In this document: positions 1 through 8,666 of the stretch, piece after piece
Position numbering within the stretch: position 1 is the first letter of the stretch
Layout: each line of letters opens with the position of its first letter
Source: an uncultured Arenicella sp.
GTDB lineage: Bacteria > Pseudomonadota > Gammaproteobacteria > Arenicellales > Arenicellaceae
DNA: 44,586 bases
NCBI GenBank assembly: GCA_937989675.1
Contig: CALKRK010000155.1
Span: 1 to 44,586 of the forward strand
Direction of reading: 5' to 3'
Made by a program: the position numbers and the translations under genes
The notes under the pieces: generated by a model
Database searches by the model: none
Told to the model about the DNA's origin: nothing
Seen by the model: the letters and a program-made list of their open reading frames with translations, nothing else

Positions 1-363
1 GAGTCATTATTCAGGCAAGTATTCTCTCTTAGCCAACAATTATTCAGTGATAAACACTACATACCGGGCATTCATTTAACCAACATTATTATTGTTTTGA
101 ATAAACAAAATCAATACCAGCAAGCTTGTGCTTTAACTGATCAGGCAGAGCAGTTATTGTCAAATTCACTTGCGCCTGATCATTGGCGTTATTCGGTTTT
201 AAACAGTGCAAAAGGTCAGTGCCTATATTCAAGCCCCGCTCAATCCAGACAGCTAATGGCTAGCGCTTATGAAGATTTAAAGTTGAAGCAAGGTGATAAC
301 TCGGAGTACACAAAAGAAGCACTGGAGCGATTGCTTCAACGCTTTCCAGAATACGCTAATTAG
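1..363 (+). CDS. C-terminal part of a TPR-like protein (5' end outside window)
   Basis: The reading frame is open from the first base of the window and ends with TAG at 361-363, so this is the last ~120 residues of a longer protein. The visible part is helical and soluble-looking, with the alternating small and aromatic residues of tetratricopeptide-type helical hairpins (for example the QACALTDQAEQLL and ALERLLQRFPEY stretches). I infer a TPR-rich C-terminus of the kind found in TPR scaffold proteins or TPR-bearing serine/threonine kinases; no catalytic domain is visible. An internal ATG-less start at 97 would be artificial because the frame continues upstream. It is followed after 13 nt by the next gene and may be co-transcribed with it. 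Confidence 0.6.
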   Translation, partial: ESLFRQVFSLSQQLFSDKHYIPGIHLTNIIIVLNKQNQYQQACALTDQAEQLLSNSLAPDHWRYSVLNSAKGQCLYSSPAQSRQLMASAYEDLKLKQGDNSEYTKEALERLLQRFPEYAN

Positions 364-376
364 AACAAGGTAAGTG

Positions 377-763
377 ATGAGATTTTTGATTGCTTGTTTG
401 GCTGTGTTTTATTGCCTTTCAACGAATGCGAAAGAGGTAAGGTGCGGTTGGTTAGAAAACCCTTCACCGTCAAATATGTGGTTAATTGATCGAGATGGAA
501 TTTGGAATATTTCAGTGCAAGGAGCAGTTAATAATCTGGACGATAAGTCTATTGAACTTGCTTATCAGGCAATCGCAGACGATAAAGACTTTGTTCGAAC
601 CAACAATAATTATGAGTTTAGCTGCGCTTGTTTAACGGTCGACCTGGATATCGATAGAATGCTTGTTAAAACAGTATATAAAGCAGATCAACTTAACCTA
701 AAGCAATGTTTGGAAGACGTCGCTATCACGGAACATATTCCACTTCGCCTTAACCATAAATAG
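377..763 (+). CDS. Small exported protein, DUF4087-like
   Basis: A 128-residue protein with an N-terminal signal peptide (MRFLIACLAVFYCLSTNAK). The mature part carries the pattern CGWLENPSPSNMWLIDRDG followed by W-x-I-x-V-Q-G, a later FVRTNNNYEFSCACL segment and several cysteines, which resembles the DUF4087 family of small exported proteins of unknown function. GTG at 374 is also in frame, but the ATG at 377 has AAGG six bases upstream and is preferred. It lies 13 nt after the TPR-like gene. Family assignment is from memory of the pattern; function is unknown. Confidence 0.72.
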   Translation: MRFLIACLAVFYCLSTNAKEVRCGWLENPSPSNMWLIDRDGIWNISVQGAVNNLDDKSIELAYQAIADDKDFVRTNNNYEFSCACLTVDLDIDRMLVKTVYKADQLNLKQCLEDVAITEHIPLRLNHK

Positions 764-1223
764 TTTTGATGTGTAAGGTATTACAATTACAAGCACCGTT
801 GGATATTTTTGTCAGGAAACCTTGGTAATCTTGCCTTCCTAATAGCCACGAGCCAGAGGCCATCTACACAATATTATTATCTTGTTATGGGCAAAGTTTA
901 TGGATGGTTGTATCACTGAGGGCCAACTATATTGTCATTTCACACTAGTTGTGGAATAAGCGTTAGATTTCACCCGAATGCGCCATAAGCTTTAGATATA
1001 ACGGATCTGAAAGAGCTAATAATGCGCTTATTGAATCTCTTCTATTGTTGTTGGCGCGTACGATCAAATTTGAAGCGCCACGTCAGCAAACGTGGCGCTA
1101 ATCATTATATTTTTACAACGAAGGTCTGGGGTTGATACGCCATATTGGTTGTGCAAGAGTTAAGTTGGAGTTCCACCTAAAATACCGGTGCAAGTTTTAC
1201 GCGATATAATGACTCGCCTAGTA
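764..1223. other. Intergenic region, convergent gene ends
   Basis: About 460 bases between the end of the DUF4087-like gene and the end of the GH8 gene, which converge here. No open frame that resembles a protein is seen. The only clear structure is the stem-loop at 1074-1099. Confidence 0.6.
1074..1099. terminator. Perfect 10-bp stem-loop between convergent genes
   Basis: AGCGCCACGT (1074-1083) and ACGTGGCGCT (1090-1099) form a perfect GC-rich stem with a 6-base loop. On the plus strand it is followed by an AT-rich run ending in TTTTT some 11 bases on; on the minus strand the tail is TCAAATTTG. It could serve as a bidirectional terminator for the GH8 gene, whose stop is 125 bases away, and for the genes on the left. 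The T-tracts are not ideal, so the assignment is tentative. Confidence 0.45.
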
Positions 1224-3440
1224 TCAAAATGACTCGGTCATAAACACTTGGTCGATGAAAATATCAACGCCTGACCCGGGGCCTTGAAAATATAATCTCA
1301 ATGCACTTGCTGGGCAATTGGGCACGGTTATCGATCCAGAGAGTGTCGCCCAGCCGGTATTGACCGCCGACACACTGCCAATTGTTGGAAATTGATCTCC
1401 ACCTGGGCAAACTACTTGGAGGGTGGCTTGAACCGTTTCGGCCGAGGTGCTCACTCTAACTCGAGCGCTTAAAGAGTATGTTGAACCGGGTTGGAGTACA
1501 CCAACTAGGTCGATTGCTGGGCCTTCAAAGTTTTGGGTTCTCCCTGTCGTCTGCAAGCTTTGGCTGCCAGAAAAAGCCTGCGAGGTTGTTGTGGAGATTG
1601 TTGGTGAACCGAACCTAAACCAGCCAGAAGTGCCTGATTCAAAATCGGAATTACTGATCAGATTAGACAAAGCGGGGGCAACAACAACGGATACTTCGTC
1701 TAAATAGATATCCACTCCAGAACTCGGCCCTTCAAAGTAAAGACGATGAGCCGTTGCTCCGCAATTTGGAATCGTAATGGTACCGCTTAGTTCTTGCCAA
1801 GCTGTGTTATTCGCATCCACCCCAGCGGCTGTATTAAATTGGTCGCCGCCACTGCATGTGGATTGTACGGTGGCTCTGACCTCTTCAAATCCGTTATCGG
1901 AGGTGCGCACTCGAGCGCTTAAGCTATAACGGCCTCCGGGCTGCACGACGCTAAACAGATCTATTGCCGGACCTTCAAAAACTTGCGTGCGAGAACTGGC
2001 TAATAGGCTTTGCGTACCTGCAAACGCTTGTGTAGTGGTCACCTCTATAGAGGCATTGCCGAAAGCAAACCAACCACTGTCATTTTCTTCGAAGCCTGAG
2101 TTTTCTATAAGGTTTGGATCCACTGGTTCAGAGCTTGGAGCGGGGGCGTCGTCGGACAACAGCAATGTTAGCAGTGGACCAACGATAACCGGTTTTGTGT
2201 TTTCTCCGGGTTTGTATATTTTAAATTCACCCGATACGTGCAGCAAACCCAGCATATACAACATGCCGCTGTAGTAGCGAAATTCACCTGTTGGTACGTT
2301 TACATTCCAAAGGTCTTGGACAAAACGTGTTTTGTTTGGGCTTGATGCCGCAAGCGCGGCGACTGCGTTCATCGCCACATGGCCTTCTGTTCTGTAGGGT
2401 ACTTGCGGAACACCATTATGAGTGTAGACCGACACGTAGTTCCCTTTCGAGTTGTAGAAATTTAGAATTCTATTCGCTAGACCTACCGCACGGTTGTCCT
2501 TTTTGAACCACGCGTAGTCAAAGGCAACATTCTGGATTGTGCGCATTGCGTCGAACGCGGATAAATGACTGTTGGGGTTAAATGTGGTGAACTTTGGAGA
2601 TCCATCAAAATTTGCGTAGTCCGTATACAGGCCGGTAGTTGGGTGCGCCGCTGTTTGGAAAAAATCTCTACTTACTCGCGCTGCTGATCGCCAAAAGGCC
2701 TGATTTTTGTCGGCCCACAATGCCCACAATTCGTAAAAACCGGGTAGATGGTAGGATGGGTCGGTATATTGTTCCGAGCGAACGTCAGGTGTGAATACGA
2801 TTTGCTTATTAGTTGGATTAAACAGAGGGCCAACAGTGTTGTTAGGTCTTTTATTGACAATTTCATCCAGAATTAGATTGGCTTCTTTGGAGTAGTTAAA
2901 AATACCACTGCCATTTCCCCAGCGATTGGCGGCGAACATGAGTGCCATGGCAAAGTATGCCTCGCCATCTGGGGCCGGGTTTGGATCTATGGGGTTAAAC
3001 GGAGCCGTGGTTTCTAGTTGCCAGGAGAAATAATATTTGCGGTCGCCGCTTAAATGTTGCATCTCTGTTTTGGAGAATTTCCACAACTTATTAAACGTAC
3101 TTTTGTCGTTCATCATGATCGAAATCATCATGCCGTAAGACATGCCTTCAGAACGAATGTCATTTGAATCAATAGACTTAATAAAAGCTCTGTCAGACCC
3201 AACCGCGTACATGATTGACTGGTCGTTGGGGTTACCAAAGAATAATTGCTGATACGCTGCCTGCAACTTCTGTTTTACCGCGCTACTACTAGCGATATTC
3301 ATTTCTGCAAACAGGTTTCGGTGCTTGTCGCTCGTGAATGCACCTGTAGCACTGGCCACAGTACAATTAAAGATTAGTGCCACTAAGAAAGTGTTCAAAA
3401 ACACTTTTAAGAGATTCGTAATACCTAGATTGTTTTTCAT
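1224..3440 (-). CDS. Secreted GH8 xylanase (Rex-like) with two CBM22-like modules
   Basis: 738 residues: signal peptide (about 1-31, ending ASA), GH8 catalytic domain (about 35-410), linker, then two repeats of a ~145-residue beta-sandwich module (about 442-588 and 591-738). E98 in RSEGMSYGMM matches the GH8 general acid, and D297 in LSAFDAMRT is the likely base by spacing (199 residues apart, close to known GH8 xylanases). DPSYHLPGFYELWA is typical of reducing-end xylose-releasing exo-oligoxylanases, so this activity (EC 3.2.1.156) is more likely than cellulase. Both modules carry RTQ-x-FEGPAIDL and LYF(E/Q)GP-x-SGVDI-x-(L/I)D motifs and a conserved cysteine pair (529/560, 678/709), like CBM22 and related CBM4/9-fold modules. 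A secreted Rex with binding modules is unusual, since Rex enzymes are often cytoplasmic. An operator-like palindrome lies 224 bases upstream of the start. Confidence 0.93.
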   Translation of the reverse strand: MKNNLGITNLLKVFLNTFLVALIFNCTVASATGAFTSDKHRNLFAEMNIASSSAVKQKLQAAYQQLFFGNPNDQSIMYAVGSDRAFIKSIDSNDIRSEGMSYGMMISIMMNDKSTFNKLWKFSKTEMQHLSGDRKYYFSWQLETTAPFNPIDPNPAPDGEAYFAMALMFAANRWGNGSGIFNYSKEANLILDEIVNKRPNNTVGPLFNPTNKQIVFTPDVRSEQYTDPSYHLPGFYELWALWADKNQAFWRSAARVSRDFFQTAAHPTTGLYTDYANFDGSPKFTTFNPNSHLSAFDAMRTIQNVAFDYAWFKKDNRAVGLANRILNFYNSKGNYVSVYTHNGVPQVPYRTEGHVAMNAVAALAASSPNKTRFVQDLWNVNVPTGEFRYYSGMLYMLGLLHVSGEFKIYKPGENTKPVIVGPLLTLLLSDDAPAPSSEPVDPNLIENSGFEENDSGWFAFGNASIEVTTTQAFAGTQSLLASSRTQVFEGPAIDLFSVVQPGGRYSLSARVRTSDNGFEEVRATVQSTCSGGDQFNTAAGVDANNTAWQELSGTITIPNCGATAHRLYFEGPSSGVDIYLDEVSVVVAPALSNLISNSDFESGTSGWFRFGSPTISTTTSQAFSGSQSLQTTGRTQNFEGPAIDLVGVLQPGSTYSLSARVRVSTSAETVQATLQVVCPGGDQFPTIGSVSAVNTGWATLSGSITVPNCPASALRLYFQGPGSGVDIFIDQVFMTESF

Positions 3441-3856
3441 TTCTTATACCAGTTTCCCCTCTCGCTCATTATTAAGGCGATAGAACCTCCGGGCTGAAAC
3501 GGCACCAAACAACTCCCTTGCTTATATAGGTTTTTATCGACTAGGTATCGCGAGATTTTTCGAAGATGATTTATTTTGAGTACGTTTTTGCCCTCACTGC
3601 CACGGCTGGCATATTGACGGAATCGCCTCGCCTGATAGCAATGTCTAACGTATTATTATTACTTATAGTCATAATGACAATATAGAGATTAGATTATTAT
3701 ATTAGGATGGTCAAGCTGAATAGAGTGGAAACTCTGAGAGGGGGAAGGGCGAGCGATCTTGGGGCAAAGGAACCTCTGGTCAAGAAAGTCCTATCGATTG
3801 CTTAAGCGGTATCGCGATTAAATCTACCTCTGTCGACTAAGTTTAGTTTAGTGTTC
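3441..3856. other. Intergenic leader of the GH8 gene
   Basis: This region separates the GH8 start (3440) from the terminator of the transketolase gene. It holds the operator-like palindrome at 3664-3682. If the GH8 promoter lies at that site, the mRNA leader would be about 200 bases. I see no gene in it and no other convincing structure. Confidence 0.5.
3664..3682. promoter_or_regulatory. Operator-like palindrome A (GH8 gene)
   Basis: TATAGTCAT-A-ATGACAATA: one mismatch from the perfect 9+1+9 palindrome that recurs through the locus. It lies upstream of the GH8 gene, the only gene starting nearby. The minus strand offers TATAAG as a possible -10 overlapping the site, without a clear -35. Confidence 0.7.
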
Positions 3857-3893
3857 ATAAAAATCAGCCCACAACAACTTGTTGTGGGCTGAT
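3857..3893 (-). terminator. Rho-independent terminator of the transketolase gene
   Basis: ATCAGCCCACAACAA (3863-3877) is the exact reverse complement of 3879-3893, giving a very strong hairpin. On the minus strand the stem is followed directly by a TTTTT tract (plus-strand A-run 3859-3863). It begins 47 bases after the transketolase stop codon. Confidence 0.88.
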
Positions 3894-3939
3894 GCGTAGT
3901 AAGAAAGGCTACAAAATCAATTAATAAGGCCGGATCAAT

Positions 3940-5946
3940 TTACAACCAACCGCGGCTTGTTAGTTTCGCTATAACAGCGTCTGAAGTGATACCGAAGTGT
4001 TGGTAGAGTTCGTTTGCTGGGCCTGATTCTCCAAAGCTATGCATGCCGATGACTTCGCCATCTAGCCCGGTATACTTGTGCCAACCGTCCATGGATCCGG
4101 CTTCGATGGCCAAACGATGGTTAACGCTAGGCGGTAGAACTTGATCTTTGTAATCTTTAGATTGGGATTCGAATAGATCACAACATGGCATGCTTACAAC
4201 CCGAATACTAACATCGCTCGGCTGCAATTGATCAGCAACGGTTAATGCAATATTTAGCTCTGAACCTGTGGCGATTATTATTACATCGGGTTTTGATGTG
4301 CCTTCTCTCAGAACATAGCCACCACGCTCAATATTATTGATCTGTTCTTGGGTTCGTTCGACATGTGGCAAATTTTGGCGTGATAATACAAGCGATGTTG
4401 GTGTCTCCAGAGACAAGATCGCTTTTTTCCACGCGACAAAAGTTTCTACAGCATCGCCCGGTCTCCAGACCGACATATTTGGAATTAGTCTTAAACTTGC
4501 TGTGTGTTCAACCGGTTGATGTGTCGGGCCATCTTCACCTAAGCCAATGGAGTCATGTGTCAAAACATAGATCACAGGTTGTTTCATCAACGCTGACATA
4601 CGCATACCGTTGCGCATGTAATCGGAAAAAACTAAGAATGTGCCGTTGTAAACTCGATAGCCACCGTAGACAGACAGTCCATTCGATATCGCTGCCATAC
4701 CAAATTCTCTAACGCCGTAATGCAGATAGTTGCCAGCTTTGTCATCTTTACTGATGGGGCGTGAGTCACTCCAGATCGTATAGTTTGAGCCCGCTAAATC
4801 AGCTGATCCGCCTAACAATTCGGGTGTCAAAGGGCCAAATGCTTCTAAAGCCATTAGGCTTGCTTTACGGCTCGCCACGGTATGCTTGGCGCTATCACAT
4901 TGCTCAATCAATTGTTGAACCTTGTCGTGCCATAAGTGCGTATGGTTTCCACTCATCCGCCTAGCAAACTCCGCAGCTAGGTCAGGGTGTGCTTTTTCGT
5001 ACTCAGCAAACATATCGTTCCAATCCTGCTCGCATTGTTGCCCCTTGTTCTCAGCATTCCAAGCCTTTGCAACCTCGTCTGGAATGCTAAATTCGGGAGC
5101 TTGCCAACCAAGTTGCTCACGCACCAGTTTGATTTCATCGGTACCCAAAGGTGCACCATGGCAGGACTCAGTGCCTTGTTTCGAGGGCGATCCTTTGCCG
5201 ATGATCGTTTTACAGCAGATTAGGCTAGGTTTGTCTGTTTCTTGTTGGGCTTGAGTAATCGCATCAGAAATGGCGGCATGGTCGTGCCCATCAATGCCGC
5301 TCATTACATGCCAACCGTAAGCTTCAAATCTTGAAACGGTGTCATCTGTGAACCAACCTTCAACTTCGCCATCGATGGAAATACCGTTGTCATCCCAAAA
5401 CGCTATTAACTTGCCAAGACCAAGTGTCCCAGCGAGCGCACAAGCTTCGTGAGAAATGCCCTCCATCAAGCAACCATCACCCATAAATGCATAAGTGAAA
5501 TGGTCAATGATTTTCTGCTCGTCGGAATTGAATTGCGCGGCTAAATTAGCTTCTCCGATGGCCATACCAACTGCGTTCGCGATACCTTGTCCAAGCGGGC
5601 CGGTCGTGGTTTCGACACCAGGAGTGTAACCATACTCGGGGTGACCAGGAGTTTTGGAGTGTAGCTGGCGAAAGTTTTTAATTTCTTCTATTGGTAAATC
5701 GTAGCCGCTTAAATGCAGTAGGCTATAAAGCAACATGGAACCGTGGCCGTTTGACAACACAAAACGGTCGCGGTTGGCCCAATCAGGACTGTTGGGATTG
5801 TGCTTTAAGTGATCGCACCATAGCACTTGCGCGATATCGGCCATTCCCATCGGTGCGCCCGGATGCCCGCTATTGGCCGCTTGAACCGCGTCAGCGCTGA
5901 GTATTCGAATGGCATTCGCCATAGTCGATGGTGATATTACTGTCAT
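3940..5946 (-). CDS. tkt: Transketolase
   Basis: 668 residues, about the usual length (663 in E. coli TktA). Family hallmarks are in order: [12 protein letters not shown] near the N-terminus, the [13 protein letters not shown] region, the thiamine diphosphate motif beginning GDGCLMEG, and the C-terminal-half [12 protein letters not shown] motif. It transfers two-carbon ketol units between xylulose-5-phosphate and ribose-5-phosphate or erythrose-4-phosphate in the cytosolic pentose phosphate pathway. Operator-like palindrome B lies 42 bases upstream and a strong terminator follows, so it is probably a single-gene unit under the same control as xylan and xylose genes. This suggests a xylose-dedicated copy, with a housekeeping transketolase perhaps elsewhere; that cannot be tested from the window. 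Confidence 0.97.
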   Translation of the reverse strand: MTVISPSTMANAIRILSADAVQAANSGHPGAPMGMADIAQVLWCDHLKHNPNSPDWANRDRFVLSNGHGSMLLYSLLHLSGYDLPIEEIKNFRQLHSKTPGHPEYGYTPGVETTTGPLGQGIANAVGMAIGEANLAAQFNSDEQKIIDHFTYAFMGDGCLMEGISHEACALAGTLGLGKLIAFWDDNGISIDGEVEGWFTDDTVSRFEAYGWHVMSGIDGHDHAAISDAITQAQQETDKPSLICCKTIIGKGSPSKQGTESCHGAPLGTDEIKLVREQLGWQAPEFSIPDEVAKAWNAENKGQQCEQDWNDMFAEYEKAHPDLAAEFARRMSGNHTHLWHDKVQQLIEQCDSAKHTVASRKASLMALEAFGPLTPELLGGSADLAGSNYTIWSDSRPISKDDKAGNYLHYGVREFGMAAISNGLSVYGGYRVYNGTFLVFSDYMRNGMRMSALMKQPVIYVLTHDSIGLGEDGPTHQPVEHTASLRLIPNMSVWRPGDAVETFVAWKKAILSLETPTSLVLSRQNLPHVERTQEQINNIERGGYVLREGTSKPDVIIIATGSELNIALTVADQLQPSDVSIRVVSMPCCDLFESQSKDYKDQVLPPSVNHRLAIEAGSMDGWHKYTGLDGEVIGMHSFGESGPANELYQHFGITSDAVIAKLTSRGWL

Positions 5947-5987
5947 TTTACCCTCTGTTTTGTAATTAAATCTTCCGATTCAAAATT

Positions 5988-6010
5988 GTTATAGTAAAAA
6001 TGACTATAAC
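5988..6010. promoter_or_regulatory. Operator-like palindrome B (transketolase)
   Basis: GTTATAGTAAA-A-ATGACTATAAC, 23 bases with two mismatches between arms. It lies 42 bases upstream of the leftward transketolase start and 202 bases upstream of the rightward nucleoside-hydrolase-like gene, which has its own site C. On the minus strand TATAGT within it could serve as a -10. Confidence 0.75.
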
Positions 6011-6163
6011 AAAAATAGACAGTAATAACTACATGTTAGCTCTATCTAGATTGCACTAACAATGCAGTGCAAAAGAGGGTGTCTTAAGAAAGTTTTGGTG
6101 ACTCCTAAAATATTTCCAAAGTCTGTTTTGCAGCGAAACTATGATCTGGTATTTACTAATACG

Positions 6164-6192
6164 CAATATATAGTCATAATGACTATATATTG
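6164..6192. promoter_or_regulatory. Operator-like palindrome C, perfect 29 bp (halogenase operon)
   Basis: CAATATATAGTCAT-A-ATGACTATATATTG: two 14-base arms that are exact reverse complements around one central base. It is the most perfect copy in the window. It ends 19 bases before the ATG at 6212, so a bound protein there would block transcription initiation or early elongation of the five-gene operon. Its position also argues against any start codon upstream of 6164. Confidence 0.85.
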
Positions 6193-6211
6193 TTTGGCTG
6201 ATATAAACATA

Positions 6212-7066
6212 ATGAAAATAATAATAACGACGCTTTTTAGCTTTTTTTTGTTGGTTTGCACTCATACTCAAGCCAAGTCTGAAAATGCGTTACTAGGCCG
6301 TACTGATCTGCCGAAGTTTTCGATTAAACAAGATTTGCTGTTGTTGAATTACGATTTAAAAACGGATGTGGACGATGTTCACACGGTTGCGGCAGCTTAT
6401 TCAATTTTCAAAAGTGAGCGCTTTAGGAATGTGAAAAGGCTTGCTGTAAGTGGTACGTATGGTGTGCAAGCGGGCTTGTATGTGCGAGCGGATTCGCTGT
6501 TCAATCTAGTCTATGGTGTTACTTGGCTCGATGCGCACCAAAGCCGTTTGATGTCTTTGAGACGTACAGTCGATGTTATTGAAACAACACTAAGTACAAA
6601 GGGGCGTGTGTGGGTAGCGGAAGCGGGTCAAAGCGATTTTACAGATGACGTTATTGTTGAGTTGAAGCGACGTAATATGGACTTCAATCGTTCTGATATC
6701 GTGGTAGTTCAACACAGTGAATGGAACGAAGGAGAGACCAGTAAAATGGCACTAGGACGAGTTAAAAGTGAGGCAACCTACGTCAAAATACCGGATGGTA
6801 ATCAAGCAGGAAACGGTTCTCCTGGGTTTAATGAGGCAAGTTACAAAATTTCAGACTTGATGGCCCGTGATGGATTAATGGGTAAGGTCTGGCTGGCGGC
6901 AAACGAAATTTCAAAAAAATACAACGGTGTGGATGGCCGCTATTTAAACAAAACAATTGATGAAGGCGGACTAGACTTTTCCGATTTATCCGAAGTCGTC
7001 TGGATTCTAAACATAGAAGGGGTTGAATCGCCAAATCGTTTTTTTGAAGTTTTCTCAAGCCAATAA
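6212..7066 (+). CDS. Exported nucleoside-hydrolase-like (DUF1593-type) protein
   Basis: 284 residues from the ATG at 6212. The frame is open further upstream, to an ATG at 6062, but that would run through palindrome C and displace the signal peptide, so 6212 is chosen. The N-terminus MKIIITTLFSFFLLVCTHTQA is a signal peptide. The early motif NYDLKTDVDDVHTVAA resembles the D-x-x-x-D-x-D-D calcium-binding start of inosine/uridine nucleoside hydrolases and of DUF1593 proteins. No second confirmed catalytic residue is claimed. It would act in the periplasm or outside the cell, with a glycosidic or glycan-related substrate as the likeliest idea. It is first in an operon with the halogenase 49 bases downstream. 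No strong ribosome-binding site is seen. Confidence 0.7.
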   Translation: MKIIITTLFSFFLLVCTHTQAKSENALLGRTDLPKFSIKQDLLLLNYDLKTDVDDVHTVAAAYSIFKSERFRNVKRLAVSGTYGVQAGLYVRADSLFNLVYGVTWLDAHQSRLMSLRRTVDVIETTLSTKGRVWVAEAGQSDFTDDVIVELKRRNMDFNRSDIVVVQHSEWNEGETSKMALGRVKSEATYVKIPDGNQAGNGSPGFNEASYKISDLMARDGLMGKVWLAANEISKKYNGVDGRYLNKTIDEGGLDFSDLSEVVWILNIEGVESPNRFFEVFSSQ

Positions 7067-7115
7067 CGATGCGACGGCCTCATTTTCTAAATTACATTGC
7101 GCGTGAACATCGACA

Positions 7116-8666
7116 ATGACTAATACATCAATTGTTCAAAGGGTTGCAATCGTTGGCGGAGGGAGCGCAGGTTGGATGACCGCAGCCGCGCTTACAGAGT
7201 TATTCAAAGACCTTCCGATTTCAATAAGTTTAATCGAATCAAACCAAGTTGGAACAGTCGGTGTGGGGGAGGCGACGCTACCTCACCTGCGTTTTTTCAA
7301 TCAAAGACTGGGTATAAACGAGCCTGAGTTTATGAAATTCGTCAATGCGACGTATAAATTAGGTATTGAGTTCGTTAACTGGGGCCAGATTGGCGATGCG
7401 TATATTCACCCATTTGGTGACTTTGGTGTGCCAGCAAATGGGGTTGATTTTCATCACTATTGGCTAAAAGCGAGAGCGATGGGGCTCGGCTCGCCGATTG
7501 GGCGATTTTCATTACCTGTTGTTGCAGCATTGGAGGAAAAGTTTGATTTTCCAAGATCGGATAGGAGCTCTTGGTTATCGACTTACTCCTATGCTTATCA
7601 TATTGACGCTGGTTTGTACGCTAAATACCTACGTGAATTTTCCGAGCAGCGTGGATTGATTCGTGTCGAAGGTTTGATCAACGACGTTGCTCTAAACCCC
7701 TGTACTGGCTTTGTTGAATCTGTCCGTATTGAAGGAGGGCAATCGGTCGAAGCTGATCTATTTATCGATTGCAGTGGCTTTAGAGGTTTGTTGATTGAGC
7801 AGGCACTCAAGACAGGCTACGAGCATTGGAATAAATGGTTACCTTGCGACCGGGCGATCGCAATTCCATCTGCTTCAAATTCTAGTCCGTTGCCGTACAC
7901 GCGGGCCACCGCGGATTCCGCCGGATGGCGATGGCGCATTCCTTTGCAGAACAGAGTTGGTAATGGACACGTCTATTGCAGCGACTATATCAGCGACGAT
8001 GATGCCGAAATGAAATTGCGAGATGGCCTAGACGGTGAAGCTTTAGCAAGTGCAAACAGATTACGATTTAACACCGGTCGGCGGCGAAAAATGTGGAACA
8101 AAAATGTCGTGGCTATTGGCCTTTCTGGTGGTTTTTTGGAGCCATTGGAGTCAACCGGAATTCACTTGATTCAATTGGCCATTATGAAACTTATAGAGTT
8201 TTTTCCAGATCGTGAAATGGAGCCTCAATATCAACGAGAATTTAACCGCTCTATGGATATGGAGATCAATCGAATTAAAAATTTTTTGATACTGCATTAC
8301 AACGCTACAGCGCGTGATGATACTGAATTCTGGCGATACGTACGCAGCATGTCTTTACCTACAGAACTCGAAGATAAAATTGAGTTGTTTAAAGAGACGG
8401 GTCATATGCTTGGTTATCGCGAAGGGCTGTTTTTGGAGCCGAGCTGGGTGGCAGTGTTTCTGGGCCAACGAGTATGGCCGAAAAGGTTGGACCCAAGGCT
8501 GGCAAAAATTAGTGAGGCTCAGCTATTGAGCAAACTTAACAAGCTAGAGAAAGCGATTAAAGACGATGTGGACGAGATGCCACTTCACGTCGAAGCGCTC
8601 GATGATATTGACAGTCAAGTCCGACAAGGCTGGCGAAAAACGGGGCTTAATCTGTATGGGCGCTAG
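7116..8666 (+). CDS. Flavin-dependent tryptophan-halogenase-family protein
   Basis: 516 residues with the complete family signature: FAD-binding GGGSAG (14-19), GEAT (51-54), the catalytic lysine position in ATYKLGIEF (K81, equivalent to K79 of PrnA/RebH), the W-x-W-x-I-P motif (271-276, WRWRIP) and a later FLEPLESTGIHLI segment. Known members use reduced FAD, chloride or bromide and oxygen to halogenate indoles or other electron-rich rings. No signal peptide is present, so it should be cytosolic. It is the second gene of the operon behind palindrome C and overlaps the next gene. Halogenase-like genes beside TonB receptors and carbohydrate enzymes are known in Proteobacteria, but their substrate is not established. 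No flavin reductase is encoded in the window. Confidence 0.93.
   Translation: MTNTSIVQRVAIVGGGSAGWMTAAALTELFKDLPISISLIESNQVGTVGVGEATLPHLRFFNQRLGINEPEFMKFVNATYKLGIEFVNWGQIGDAYIHPFGDFGVPANGVDFHHYWLKARAMGLGSPIGRFSLPVVAALEEKFDFPRSDRSSWLSTYSYAYHIDAGLYAKYLREFSEQRGLIRVEGLINDVALNPCTGFVESVRIEGGQSVEADLFIDCSGFRGLLIEQALKTGYEHWNKWLPCDRAIAIPSASNSSPLPYTRATADSAGWRWRIPLQNRVGNGHVYCSDYISDDDAEMKLRDGLDGEALASANRLRFNTGRRRKMWNKNVVAIGLSGGFLEPLESTGIHLIQLAIMKLIEFFPDREMEPQYQREFNRSMDMEINRIKNFLILHYNATARDDTEFWRYVRSMSLPTELEDKIELFKETGHMLGYREGLFLEPSWVAVFLGQRVWPKRLDPRLAKISEAQLLSKLNKLEKAIKDDVDEMPLHVEALDDIDSQVRQGWRKTGLNLYGR

Noticed and set aside
4365-4712. Rightward open frame opposite the transketolase gene
   Set aside because: It is antisense to a strongly supported gene, with no ribosome-binding site or domain.
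6062-6211. Upstream in-frame extension of the nucleoside-hydrolase-like gene
   Set aside because: It contains the perfect 29-bp palindrome and precedes a normal signal peptide starting at 6212, so it is regulatory DNA rather than coding sequence.
8566-8655. Longer start for the degenerate halogenase gene
   Set aside because: It would overlap the intact halogenase gene by 101 bases and adds no recognisable Rossmann-type residues.
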